In this document: piece by piece, positions 18,116-26,512 of the stretch
How the letters are laid out: every line of letters begins with the position of its first letter
Numbering within the stretch: position 1 is the stretch's first letter
From: Nocardioides sp.
Lineage (GTDB): Bacteria; Actinomycetota; Actinomycetes; Propionibacteriales; Nocardioidaceae
NCBI RefSeq assembly: GCF_029937575.1
Contig: NZ_JAPYPS010000008.1
Location: forward strand, 54,193 to 118,192
Direction: 5' to 3'
DNA length: 64,000 nucleotides
Translations under genes and position numbers: made by a program
The notes under the pieces: model-generated
Seen by the model: only the letters and a program-made list of their open reading frames with translations
Told to the model about the DNA's origin: nothing
Databases searched by the model: none

Positions 18116-19972
18116 TCAGGCGGTGACGTGGTGCACGTAGCACCAGCGCCAGTCCTCCCCCGGCTCGGCGGACTGCATGACCGGGTGGGCCGACTCGTGG
18201 AAGTGCGCCGTCGCGTGCCGCTTCGGGGACGAGTCGCAGCACGCCACGTGCCCGCACGCCAGGCACTCCCGCAGGGCGACCCAGCGGGTCCCGTCGGCCA
18301 GACAGGCGGCGCACGTGCCGTCGCCCCCGGTCTCGACGTGCGGCGCTGCCGCGAGGTGCTCGCACTCCTCACCGGGACGACGCACGCCGGTGCTGCTGCG
18401 CAGCTCGGCGCGCGACGCGCTGGCGCGATCGAGCATCGACTCCTCGATGTCGAGCATCGAGAGGACCTCGGCCACGACCTCCGACGGCACGCTGCCCGAC
18501 GAGCGGATCTCGAGGACCCGGGCGCGCTCGGCCTCGATCATCGACAGCCGCAGGCGTGAGTAGAGCTCGCTGGGGGTCTCCTCGTCGGCGGTGGTGCCGA
18601 GTCGCTCCCACGCGGCGAAGTTGCGTTGGTCGAGGCGTTGCCGGATCGAGTCGGCGACACCGTGCAGGTCGTCGGTCTCGAGCTGCTCCAGCTCGTGGAG
18701 CCCCGCCTTCGAGGCCTGCTGCAGCAAGGTGGCGCGGGCGAGGGCGTCGTCCATCGGGTCGGGCGAGGGCACGTCGAGCCGTCGCGCGAGCCACGGGAGG
18801 CTCAACCCCTGGATGAGGAGCGTCCCGGCCACGACCGTGAAGGCGATCAGCAGGAGCACCTCACGGTGCCGGGTCTCCTCGGGGATGATGAACGCTGCCG
18901 CGAGCGTGACGACGCCGCGCATCCCGGCCCACCCCAGCAGGAACGTGTACGACGCGGGGGCCGCAGCTGCGGCGCCCGCCCGGGGTCGCACCAGCAGGTA
19001 GCGCGCCGGGAAGACCCACACCAGGCGGAGCACGATCACGCCGACCAGGGACAGCAGGCAGACGGCCGCGATCCGACCTCCTCCGAGCTCGCTGTTGCCG
19101 ACGTCGTCGAAGAGGCGGGCGGCCTGGAGGCCGATCAGCAGGAAGACGACGTTCTCCAGCACGAACGCGATGGTGCTCCAGTTGATCCGCTCGGCGATCC
19201 GGGACTGCGCGGTCTGGATGATGGGTGCCTTGTGGCCGAGCAGCAGGCCCGCCACCACGACCGCGATCACGCCCGACGCCTCGAGCTCCTCGGCGGCCAT
19301 GTAGGCCCCAAACGGCACGATCAGCGAGATGGCGGTGTCCATCAGCGGGTCGTCGAGGCGCTTGCGCAGCTGGGCGACCACGACGAAGATCACCGCGCCG
19401 ACGGCGACGCCCCCGCCGGCGGCGACGACGAAGTCGACGCCGACCTCCTCGAAGCTGATTGCCGCGCCACTGGCGGCGATCGCCGTCCGCAGCGAGACCA
19501 GCGCAGTGGCGTCGTTGAGCAGCGACTCGCCCTCCAGGATCGTCACGATCCGTCGCGGCAGGCCGATGCGCCGTCCGACGGCGGTGGCGGCGACGGCGTC
19601 CGGGGGCGCGACGACCGCCCCGATCGCGAAGGCCGCCGGCCAGCCGACGCTGGGGATCAGCAGGTGCACCAGCACGCCGATGCCCACGGTGGTGAAGATG
19701 ATCAGCCCCACCGACAGCAGGAGGATCGAGCGGCGGTTGGCGTTGAAGTCGACCAGCGACGTCTGGATGGCCGTCGCGTAGAGCAGCGGCGGCAGCAGCC
19801 CGAGCAGGACCACCTCGGGCTCGAGGGTGATCTCCGGGACCCCTGGCACGTAGGAGGCCGCGACGCCCGCCACGATCAGGACCAGGGGCGCGGGGATGCC
19901 GATCCGCTCGGCGACCGCGGTCACCGCCAGGACGCCGACGGCGAGCACCACCAGCAGGACCGCTATCTCCAC
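18116..19972 (-). CDS. Na+/H+ antiporter fused to a UBP-type zinc finger
   Basis: Residues 1-385 form a CPA1/NhaP-type exchanger with about twelve membrane helices; the ion-binding motif appears as VAPPDAVAATAV and LEGESLLNDATALV. Residues 390-530 are a cytoplasmic helical region. Residues 537-618 are a ZnF-UBP domain with CEH, CAAC, CLACGHVACCDSS and the His-rich HATAHFHESAHP, ending in EPGEDWRWCYVHHV. In eukaryotes this finger binds the ubiquitin C-terminus; here its partner is unknown. Start is GTG at 19972. The exchanged ion (Na+ or K+) cannot be told from sequence. Confidence 0.92.
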   Translation of the reverse strand: MEIAVLLVVLAVGVLAVTAVAERIGIPAPLVLIVAGVAASYVPGVPEITLEPEVVLLGLLPPLLYATAIQTSLVDFNANRRSILLLSVGLIIFTTVGIGVLVHLLIPSVGWPAAFAIGAVVAPPDAVAATAVGRRIGLPRRIVTILEGESLLNDATALVSLRTAIAASGAAISFEEVGVDFVVAAGGGVAVGAVIFVVVAQLRKRLDDPLMDTAISLIVPFGAYMAAEELEASGVIAVVVAGLLLGHKAPIIQTAQSRIAERINWSTIAFVLENVVFLLIGLQAARLFDDVGNSELGGGRIAAVCLLSLVGVIVLRLVWVFPARYLLVRPRAGAAAAAPASYTFLLGWAGMRGVVTLAAAFIIPEETRHREVLLLIAFTVVAGTLLIQGLSLPWLARRLDVPSPDPMDDALARATLLQQASKAGLHELEQLETDDLHGVADSIRQRLDQRNFAAWERLGTTADEETPSELYSRLRLSMIEAERARVLEIRSSGSVPSEVVAEVLSMLDIEESMLDRASASRAELRSSTGVRRPGEECEHLAAAPHVETGGDGTCAACLADGTRWVALRECLACGHVACCDSSPKRHATAHFHESAHPVMQSAEPGEDWRWCYVHHVTA

Positions 19973-20081
19973 GGGAGGATCATGCCCGTCGTACGACGTC
20001 GTCGGCGAGCTCGTTCGCGGTCAGCGCAACCGGCCGATTCCGGGGGCGCGGGGGGGAAGGAGTACCCGGTTCACCGGGGAT

Positions 20082-20123
20082 TCCTGACGTTCTCAGGGAG
20101 AACTTCCCCTGAGAACGTCAGGA
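20082..20123. repeat. 17-bp perfect inverted repeat upstream of the antiporter gene
   Basis: Two perfect 17-bp arms (20082-20098 and 20107-20123) flank an 8-nt loop. A further copy of the inner sequence cccctgagaa occurs at 20126-20135, in direct orientation to the right arm. A smaller hairpin, cccgg-ttca-ccggg, lies just before at about 20065-20078. The site is 54 bp past the menD stop and over 100 bp before the antiporter start. It has no U-tract on either strand. It may be a mobile palindromic repeat, a factor-assisted terminator or an operator. Confidence 0.75.
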
Positions 20124-20176
20124 GACCCCTGAGAAGTAGCACCCTGGCACGCGACGACGTCCCGGTCGGGACCCGA

Positions 20177-21784
20177 TCAAGCAGAGCCGAGTGCCCGGAT
20201 CCGCTCGTCGAGGTCGCGCCGGTTGTCGCGTCGTACGACGACCTCGACGACCTCGATGCCGCCGTTGGGCGAGGCCAGCGCCTGCTCCAGCTCGGGCAGG
20301 CTCGTCACGCGCAGGTGGGGGGTGCGGGTAGCAGCGCACAACGAGCCGATGTCGACGCCGTGCGGGGTCCCGAAGAGTGCCTCGAAGCGGTCGGCGTGCT
20401 CGGGAGCGCCCTGCTCGAGCATCGTGAAGATCGAGCCACCGTCGTCGTTGACGACCACGATCGTGAGGTCCGGCGTGGGTTGGCCGGGGCCGAGGACCAG
20501 GCCGTTGCTGTCGTGCAGGAAGGTCACGTCACCCAGCAGCGCCAGGCTCCGGCTGCTCCCCCGCTGCGCGTCGCGGGCGAGCGCCACCCCGATCGCGGTC
20601 GAGACCACGCCGTCGATGCCGGACAGGCCACGGTTGGACACGGTCTTGCGGCGTGAGCCCACCGGGGTCGGGCGCGCCATCAGGTCCAGGTCGCGGATCG
20701 GGCTCGACGGCCCCACGAAGAGCAGGCCCTCGGGAGGCACCGCACGACTGACCGCCCCCACCGCCTCGTACGGCGTGAGGTCGGGCTCGGCGGCGAGCAG
20801 CGCGTCGAGCCGGCGTCCGGTCGTGCGGTCGGCCTCGCGCCACGTCTCGAGCCAGTCGGCGTTGTCGCGGTCGGGGCCGGTCACGACAGGGTGAGCCGCA
20901 CTCGACGCCACGGGGAACGGTCGCCGTGCCCAGACGCCCGGGGTGGGCACCGCCACGACCTCGACGTCCCGGCGCGCCAAGAGCTGGGTCACGGGCCGCG
21001 AGAGGGTCGGTCGGCCGAGGACGACGATCCGCTCGATCTCGGCTCCCAGGGAGCCGCCGAGCAGCAGCCGGTAGCAGCGCAGCGCCAGCTCACCGGTGCG
21101 CGACCCGCTGGAGGGTTCGGCGAGCAGCGGCCAGCCCGCCCTCTCGGCGAGGCCGCGTGCGGGCGGTCCCGCGCCGTCCCCGGCGACGACGACGGTCCGG
21201 GGACCCAGCGGCAGCTCCACGGCTGCGGGTCGCTCCTCCCGGACACGCGAGGCGTCCGTGGCGCCGGACCCGGAAGCGGGCTGCCAGCCGGCATCGGAGG
21301 CGGGGGGCAGCAGCGGGTCGTCGAGCTGGACGTTGAGGTGCACCGGACCCCTCGTTGCCAGGGTGTCCTCCGGCAGCGCCTCGACGACGTCGTGCGTGAC
21401 CACCAGGCCGCCGAAGACCCCGACCTGGTCGGTGACCTGGTTGGCGCCGGTGCCCCGCAGCCGCACCGGTCGGTCGGCGCTGACCACGACCAGGGGCACC
21501 TCGGCGTGCACGGCCTCGAGCATCGCCGGGTGCAGGTTGGCGACGGCGGTGCCGGAGGTGCAGAGGACGGCAGCGCGGTTGCCCTGCTTGCTCAGCCCGA
21601 GGGCGAGGAACCCGGCGGAGCGTTCGTCGAGGCGGGTGTGCAGACGCACCAGACCGGCCTCCGCGGCGGCGAAGGCGGCGAAGGAGAGCGGTGCGTTGCG
21701 GCTGCCGGGCGCGACGACGACCTCGGTGACACCGGCGTCGAGCAGGCGTTGGACGACGGCACGGGCGAGCCCGGTGGCCGTCAT
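20177..21784 (-). CDS. menD: 2-succinyl-5-enolpyruvyl-6-hydroxy-3-cyclohexene-1-carboxylate synthase
   Basis: MenD is a thiamine-diphosphate enzyme that joins isochorismate and 2-oxoglutarate in menaquinone synthesis. The 535-residue product has the N-terminal VVVAPGSRNAPLSFA motif, the catalytic-glutamate region LHTRLDERSAGFLALG, and the ThDP/Mg motif LLGDVTFLHDSNGL...VVNDDGGSIF near residues 425-460. The ATG at 21784 overlaps the menC stop by 4 bp; the open frame further upstream lacks conserved sequence. It is the last gene of the operon menE-menC-menD. Confidence 0.96.
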   Translation of the reverse strand: MTATGLARAVVQRLLDAGVTEVVVAPGSRNAPLSFAAFAAAEAGLVRLHTRLDERSAGFLALGLSKQGNRAAVLCTSGTAVANLHPAMLEAVHAEVPLVVVSADRPVRLRGTGANQVTDQVGVFGGLVVTHDVVEALPEDTLATRGPVHLNVQLDDPLLPPASDAGWQPASGSGATDASRVREERPAAVELPLGPRTVVVAGDGAGPPARGLAERAGWPLLAEPSSGSRTGELALRCYRLLLGGSLGAEIERIVVLGRPTLSRPVTQLLARRDVEVVAVPTPGVWARRPFPVASSAAHPVVTGPDRDNADWLETWREADRTTGRRLDALLAAEPDLTPYEAVGAVSRAVPPEGLLFVGPSSPIRDLDLMARPTPVGSRRKTVSNRGLSGIDGVVSTAIGVALARDAQRGSSRSLALLGDVTFLHDSNGLVLGPGQPTPDLTIVVVNDDGGSIFTMLEQGAPEHADRFEALFGTPHGVDIGSLCAATRTPHLRVTSLPELEQALASPNGGIEVVEVVVRRDNRRDLDERIRALGSA

Positions 21785-22737
21785 CGGTCGACCTCCGCCA
21801 GGCGTGCCTGCCAGTGCGCGACCCGGTCGGGCGATGCCGCCAGGCGGGCCACCGCAGCTTCGTCGACCGCGGCAGCCCCGACCGGGAGCAGCCCGCCGAC
21901 CGGGACGAGGGGCGCGACCGCGACGTCGTCGGTCAGCAGCTGCACGGTGGCCAGGCCGCACGCGTAGGGCAGCTCGGGCAGCGCGGCAGCCAGCGCCAGG
22001 CCTGCCGCGATCCCCACGGAGGTCTCCAGCGCCGAGGAGACGACCACCGGCAGCCCGATGTCCTCGGCGATCCGGAGACAGGCCCGCACGCCGCCGAGGG
22101 GCTGCACCTTGAGCACCGCGACGTCGGCCGCCTCGAGGTCGCGCACGCGGTAGGGGTCGGCGGCCCGACGGATGGACTCGTCCGCCGCGATCGGTACGGC
22201 CACCCGACGCCGTACGACGGCGAGGTCCTCGACCGAGGCGACCGGCTGCTCGGCGTACTCGAGACCACCGGCCGCGCGGTCGAGCGCCCCGATCGCCGTC
22301 ACCGCCTCATCGACGTCCCACAGCCCGTTGGCGTCGACGCGGATCCGGCCGTCGGGACCGAGCGCGTCGCGCACGGCCTCGAGACGGGCCTCGGCCTCGG
22401 CGAGGCTCTGTCCCGGCTCGGCGACCTTCACCTTCGCGGTCCGGCACCCTCCGCGCAGCACGATCGCGTGTGCCTGCTCCGGTCCGACCGCGGGGACCGT
22501 CACGTTGACCGGGATCGTCGCGCGCACGGGTGCGGGCCAGTCCCCGACGGCGGCCTCGCGGGCGCAGGCCAGCCACGGCGCAGCGACCGCGGCGTCGTAC
22601 TCGAGGAAGGGGCTCCACTCCCCCCAACCGGCCGCCCCACCACGCAGCAGGGCGACCTCACGGACGGTGATCCCGCGGAAGCGCGTGCGCAGCGGGATCG
22701 AGAGCACCTGCAGGTCACTGGTCTCAGTCATCCGCAC
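21781..22737 (-). CDS. menC: o-Succinylbenzoate synthase
   Basis: MenC is an enolase-superfamily dehydratase that makes o-succinylbenzoate from the MenD pathway product SHCHC. The 318-residue protein shows the catalytic lysine motif AKVKV near residue 122, metal ligands in RVDANGLWD, EYAEQPV and AADESI, and the second lysine in AVLKVQPLGG. I kept the GTG at 22737, which has AGGA 8 nt upstream; the ATG at 22731 is the alternative. The gene overlaps the menE end by 8-14 bp and menD by 4 bp. Confidence 0.95.
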   Translation of the reverse strand: MRMTETSDLQVLSIPLRTRFRGITVREVALLRGGAAGWGEWSPFLEYDAAVAAPWLACAREAAVGDWPAPVRATIPVNVTVPAVGPEQAHAIVLRGGCRTAKVKVAEPGQSLAEAEARLEAVRDALGPDGRIRVDANGLWDVDEAVTAIGALDRAAGGLEYAEQPVASVEDLAVVRRRVAVPIAADESIRRAADPYRVRDLEAADVAVLKVQPLGGVRACLRIAEDIGLPVVVSSALETSVGIAAGLALAAALPELPYACGLATVQLLTDDVAVAPLVPVGGLLPVGAAAVDEAAVARLAASPDRVAHWQARLAEVDR

Positions 22738-23746
22738 GCGCCAGGTCCTGGAGCCTGAGCCGGTCGGGCTTGCCGTTGGCCAGCAGCGGGATCTCCCGTA
22801 CGGCGACCACCTGGCGCGGTGCCCAGGCGCGGGGATGCGCTGCGGTCACCCAGGCTCGCAACGTCTCGGGGTCGGGGGCCTCGGCACCGGGCGAGCCGAC
22901 GACGAAGGCGACGAGACGGTTGCCCCACTCGGCGTCGGGCACACCGATCGCCTCGGCCGCGGACACCTGCGGGTGCGCGCGCAGCCGCGCCGCGACAGCC
23001 GGGCCGGGCACGTTGACCCCGCCACTGACCACGACGTCGTCGAGGCGTCCGAGCACGCGCAGGCTCCCGTCGGGCCGCACCTCACCCGCGTCGGCGGTGA
23101 GGAACCAGCCGTCGACGAGGGCCTGCGCGGTCAGATCGGGGTCGCCCTCGTAGCCGTCGAAGAGCATCGGGCCGCGGATGCGCAGCCGGCCGTCGTCGTC
23201 GGCTGCCACCTCCACGCCGTCGAGCGGCACGCCGTCGTAGACACAGCCGCCGCTGGTCTCGGCCGACCCGTAGGTGGCGACCACGGTGATGCCGGCGGCC
23301 GCCGCCCGCTTCCGCAGACCGGCGTCGACGGGGCCGCCACCGAGGAGCACCGTGTGGGCGCGGCGCAGCGCGACCACGTCGCTCTCCTGGTCGCCCTCCT
23401 GGTCGCCCGCCGACACCGCGTCGAGCATCCGGACCAGCTGGGTCGGCACCAACGAGGTGAACCACCCGTCGCCCGCTGGCCAGGGCTCGTGGGCGAGGAC
23501 CGGCTCGTGACCCGCGACCAGGGAGCGAGCCAGGACGTTGAGCCCGGCGACGTACGACTCCGGCAGTCGGAGCACCCAGGGACCCGCCGCTCCGAGTCGC
23601 GCCTCGGTGGCGGCGACCGACGCCAGCACCGCCGCGCGCGAGAGCACCACGCGCTTCGGGCGCCCCGACGAGCCGGAGGTCTCGACCACCCAGGGTCGTG
23701 GCTCCTCGGCGCACGCGAGCCACTCGCGCAGGTCGGACACACTCAC
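22724..23746 (-). CDS. menE: o-Succinylbenzoate-CoA ligase
   Basis: MenE activates o-succinylbenzoate with CoA through an acyl-adenylate. The roughly 340-residue protein is the short actinobacterial form. The AMP-binding loop TSGSSGRPKRVVLSR is near the N-terminus, YGSAETSGG is the adenine-contact motif, and the C-terminal lid has GRLDDVVVSGGVNV and the catalytic lysine in LLANGKPDRLRL. I chose the GTG at 23746; GTG 23740 is equally possible and neither has a clear ribosome-binding site. It diverges from menA. Confidence 0.92.
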   Translation of the reverse strand: MSVSDLREWLACAEEPRPWVVETSGSSGRPKRVVLSRAAVLASVAATEARLGAAGPWVLRLPESYVAGLNVLARSLVAGHEPVLAHEPWPAGDGWFTSLVPTQLVRMLDAVSAGDQEGDQESDVVALRRAHTVLLGGGPVDAGLRKRAAAAGITVVATYGSAETSGGCVYDGVPLDGVEVAADDDGRLRIRGPMLFDGYEGDPDLTAQALVDGWFLTADAGEVRPDGSLRVLGRLDDVVVSGGVNVPGPAVAARLRAHPQVSAAEAIGVPDAEWGNRLVAFVVGSPGAEAPDPETLRAWVTAAHPRAWAPRQVVAVREIPLLANGKPDRLRLQDLARADD

Positions 23747-23820
23747 AGGACGCAGGCTAGACCCGCCGCCGAGGGACCGGACGGCCTCCCCGCCGCCGAC
23801 CCCTGCTTGAATCACCCTTT

Positions 23821-24693
23821 GTGGCGACAGCGGCAGAGTGGGTCCAGGGGGCGCGTCCGCGCACGCTCCCCGCAGCGGTGGCGCCAGTCCTCGCCGGCAC
23901 CGGCGTCGCGGCGTACGCCGACGCCGCCGTGTGGTGGAAGGCTCTGCTGGCCCTCGTCGTGAGCCTCGCGCTGCAGGTCGCGGTCAACTACGCCAACGAC
24001 TACTCCGACGGCATTCGCGGCACCGACGACGTCCGCGTCGGCCCGATGCGCCTCGTCGGGTCCAAGGTCGCGGCGCCCGGTGCGGTCAAGCGCGCCGCCT
24101 TCCTCGCCTTCGGTGTCGCAGGGGTGGCCGGCCTGGTGCTGGCCGCCACCACCGCGTGGTGGCTGGTGGCCGTGGGAGCGATCTGCGTCGTCGCCGCCTG
24201 GTACTACACCGGCGGCTCCACGCCGTACGGCTATCTCGGCCTCGGCGAGGTCATGGTCTTCGTCTTCTTCGGACTGGTGGCCGTGATCGGCACCGCCTAC
24301 GTGCAGGTCGAGCAGTGGTCGACGCCTGCCCTGTACGCCGGCATCGGGATCGGTGCGCTGGCCTGCGCGATCCTCGTGGTCAACAACCTGCGCGACATCC
24401 CGACCGACACCGAGGCCGGCAAACGCACCCTCGCCGTGCGCCTCGGAGCGCCCCGCACCCGCCTGCTCTACGCGGGCCTGGTGCTGGTCGCGGCGTTCTG
24501 CGTCGCCCTGGTGGCGGTGTCCACGACCGGCTGGGCGCTGGTCGGCCTGGGCTTCCTCGTGCCGGCTCTGCCCGGGCTGCGCACCGTGCTGGGCGGAGCG
24601 GTCGGGCCCGGACTCATCCCGGTGCTGCAGCAGACGGGTGTCGCCGAGCTGGTGTGGGCGGTGCTGGTGGCGGGTGCCCTGGTGGTGGCGTGA
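23821..24693 (+). CDS. menA: 1,4-Dihydroxy-2-naphthoate polyprenyltransferase
   Basis: MenA attaches the isoprenoid tail to dihydroxynaphthoate in the membrane. The 290-residue protein has about nine membrane helices. It opens with the family signature WVQGARPRTLPAAVAPV and contains the aspartate-rich prenyl-diphosphate site NYANDYSDGIRGTDD and a second one, NNLRDIPTDTEAGKRT. The GTG at 23821 is the only start that gives the full signature, and no ribosome-binding site precedes it, so the message may be leaderless. It diverges from menE with a 74-bp spacer. Confidence 0.96.
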   Translation: MATAAEWVQGARPRTLPAAVAPVLAGTGVAAYADAAVWWKALLALVVSLALQVAVNYANDYSDGIRGTDDVRVGPMRLVGSKVAAPGAVKRAAFLAFGVAGVAGLVLAATTAWWLVAVGAICVVAAWYYTGGSTPYGYLGLGEVMVFVFFGLVAVIGTAYVQVEQWSTPALYAGIGIGALACAILVVNNLRDIPTDTEAGKRTLAVRLGAPRTRLLYAGLVLVAAFCVALVAVSTTGWALVGLGFLVPALPGLRTVLGGAVGPGLIPVLQQTGVAELVWAVLVAGALVVA

Positions 24694-24746
24694 GGCAGCT
24701 CCTCCACTGAAGCGGAGAGTCTGCTGCCCGACGTAGGCTCGGACCC

Positions 24747-24878
24747 ATGCTCAAGATCCTGGTCGTGCTCATCGTCGTCGGCTTCGTCGTGTGGCGCTTC
24801 CGCGTGCCCCTGATGGCCAAGATCCTCGGACAGCCCGAGAGTCGGATTCAGCGCCAGATCGACCGTCGCAAGAAGTAG
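24747..24878 (+). CDS. Small single-pass membrane protein, 43 residues
   Basis: A short open frame starts at the ATG on 24747 and ends at TAG 24876-24878. The product has a hydrophobic helix at residues 3-17 (LKILVVLIVVGFVVW) followed by a basic tail that ends RRKK. The layout (one helix, basic cytoplasmic tail) and its position between menA and the DUF4229 gene argue for a real gene. I know no function. It is followed after 14 bp by the end of the DUF4229 gene on the other strand. Confidence 0.6.
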   Translation: MLKILVVLIVVGFVVWRFRVPLMAKILGQPESRIQRQIDRRKK

Positions 24879-24892
24879 CCGGCCGAGCTCGG

Positions 24893-25153
24893 TCAGTCGA
24901 CGTCCTCGCTGGAGCGCATCTGCTCGTAGCGGGCCGACGCGCGTCCGGCCCGCTCCTCGACCTTGCGGGCCAACGCCTCGCGCGGACCGCGCAGCACGAC
25001 GTACGACCCGACGCCGCTGATCAGGAACGCGATGAGCAGGGTCACGACCGGGTAGGGCTCGCCGGTCACCAGGGCGGCGATGCCGGTCACCGCCACCCAC
25101 GTCACGACGAACAGGGCAAGACGGGCGAGCGTGTAGACCCAGAACTCCTTCAC
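24893..25153 (-). CDS. DUF4229-type membrane protein
   Basis: The 86-residue product has two predicted membrane helices (about 7-27 and 34-54, with the loop GEPYPV between) and a charged tail, LRGPREALARKVEERAGRA, that should lie in the cytoplasm. This is the layout of DUF4229, an actinobacterial family often found beside menA. Function is unknown. The gene runs opposite to menA and the two small membrane-protein genes that flank it. Confidence 0.82.
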   Translation of the reverse strand: MKEFWVYTLARLALFVVTWVAVTGIAALVTGEPYPVVTLLIAFLISGVGSYVVLRGPREALARKVEERAGRASARYEQMRSSEDVD

Positions 25154-25198
25154 AGGGTTCAGGGTATGTCGTGACCACCAGGGGATTACATTGGAGGG

Positions 25199-25411
25199 GT
25201 GCTGCGGTTCTTGTTCGTGCTGATCCTGTTCGCGGTGGCGACCTATCTCCTCATCCGCGTCTTCCAGCAGCGCGGCCTGATGCCGGAGAGGCCCAACCTC
25301 CCCAAGCGTCAGGCGCCGAAGAGGATGGTCGCCCCGGACGACGACGAGGACTTCCTGCGCGACCTCGACCGCAAGCGTCGTGATCCCGAGGACCCCGACG
25401 CCGGTCCCTGA
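25199..25411 (+). CDS. Small single-pass membrane protein, 70 residues
   Basis: The product has one N-terminal helix (LRFLFVLILFAVATYLLIRVF) and a charged, proline-containing tail ending in DDDEDFLRDLDRKRRD. The GTG at 25199 is almost touching a strong GGAGG at 25193-25197, which is too close for normal spacing; a TTG at 25211 would be better spaced but would cut the helix. The function is unknown. It runs toward ispH on the other strand with a 15-bp gap. Confidence 0.7.
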   Translation: MLRFLFVLILFAVATYLLIRVFQQRGLMPERPNLPKRQAPKRMVAPDDDEDFLRDLDRKRRDPEDPDAGP

Positions 25412-25426
25412 TCGACCGCGGCGCAG

Positions 25427-26428
25427 TCAGTTGCGCCCGGCCGCCTTCAGGTCGCGGCGCAGCTCCTTGGGCAGGGAGAAGATGAGCGACTCCTCGGCAG
25501 AGTGCACCGCCTGGGCGTCCGGGTAGCCACGCTCGGCGAGGAACGACAGGACCCCTTCGACGAGCTCCTCGGGCACCGAGGCACCGGAGGTGACCGACAC
25601 GGTCGAGACGCCCTCGAGCCAGGCCTCGTCGATCTCGCTGGCGTCGTCGACGCGGTAGGACGACCTGGCTCCGGCCTCCAGGGCGACCTCGACCAGGCGG
25701 ACCGAGTTGGAGGAGTTGCCCGAGCCGACCACGATCACCAGGTCGGCGGTCGGGGAGATCTCCTTGACCGCCAGCTGGCGGTTCTGGGTGGCGTAGCAGA
25801 TGTCGTCGCTCGGCGGGTCCAGCAGGTCGGGGAAGCGCTCGCGGATCGCGGCCACCGTCTCCAGGGTCTCGTCGACCGAGAGCGTGGTCTGCGACAGCCA
25901 CGCCACCCGCTTCGGATCGCGTACGACGATGCCCGCGACGTCGGCGGGGCTCTGCACCAGCTGGATGTGGTCGGGGGCCTCACCGGCGGTGCCCTCGACC
26001 TCCTCGTGGCCCTCGTGACCGATGAGCAGGATGTCGAAGTCGTCGTCGGCGAAGCGCTTGGCCTCGTGGTGGACCTTGGTCACCAGCGGGCAGGTCGCGT
26101 CGATGGTCTTGAGCGCGCGCTCCTCGGCCTGGCGGTGCACCTCGGGCGAGACCCCGTGGGCGGAGAAGACGACGGTGGCACCCTCGGGCACCTCGGCCAG
26201 CTCCTCGACGAAGATCGCGCCGCGTGACTCCAGGTCCGAGACGACGTGCTTGTTGTGCACGATCTGCTTGCGCACGTAGACCGGTGAGCCGTAGAGGTCG
26301 AGCGCCTTCTCGACCGTGACCACCGCCCGGTCGACGCCGGCGCAGTAGCCGCGTGGCGCCGCCAGCAGGACGGCCTTCTCGGCCTCCTCGGGGCTCAGGA
26401 CGGCAGGGCTGCCCAGATCGATGCTCAT
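25427..26428 (-). CDS. ispH: 4-Hydroxy-3-methylbut-2-enyl diphosphate reductase
   Basis: IspH is the last enzyme of the MEP isoprenoid pathway and supplies precursors for the menaquinone tail among other products. The 333-residue protein has the three iron-sulfur ligands C29 (GYCAGVDRA), C113 ([10 protein letters not shown]) and C211 (CYATQNRQ), plus the substrate-binding GSGNSSNS segment. The ATG at 26428 gives a short N-terminal tail before the conserved [10 protein letters not shown]. It is transcribed alone. Confidence 0.97.
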   Translation of the reverse strand: MSIDLGSPAVLSPEEAEKAVLLAAPRGYCAGVDRAVVTVEKALDLYGSPVYVRKQIVHNKHVVSDLESRGAIFVEELAEVPEGATVVFSAHGVSPEVHRQAEERALKTIDATCPLVTKVHHEAKRFADDDFDILLIGHEGHEEVEGTAGEAPDHIQLVQSPADVAGIVVRDPKRVAWLSQTTLSVDETLETVAAIRERFPDLLDPPSDDICYATQNRQLAVKEISPTADLVIVVGSGNSSNSVRLVEVALEAGARSSYRVDDASEIDEAWLEGVSTVSVTSGASVPEELVEGVLSFLAERGYPDAQAVHSAEESLIFSLPKELRRDLKAAGRN

Positions 26429-26480
26429 GGGGGCGAGTCTACGGGCTGACGCCCTCAGCTCCAGCCTCGCGACCCGGCTG

Positions 26481-26501
26481 GGCCGGGCCTGGGACCCGGC
26501 C
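26481..26501 (-). terminator. Possible terminator after the sigma-factor partner gene
   Basis: A 7-bp GC-only inverted repeat, ggccggg and cccggcc with a 7-nt loop, lies 12 bp past the stop of the membrane partner gene. No U-tract follows, so the assignment is weak. Confidence 0.35.
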
Positions 26502-26512
26502 AAGCCGTGTGG

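Noticed and set aside
18626..20656. A 676-codon plus-strand open frame opposite the antiporter and menD
   Set aside because: It runs across two real genes and their spacer, with composition (Asp, Gln, His, Arg) typical of antisense frames.
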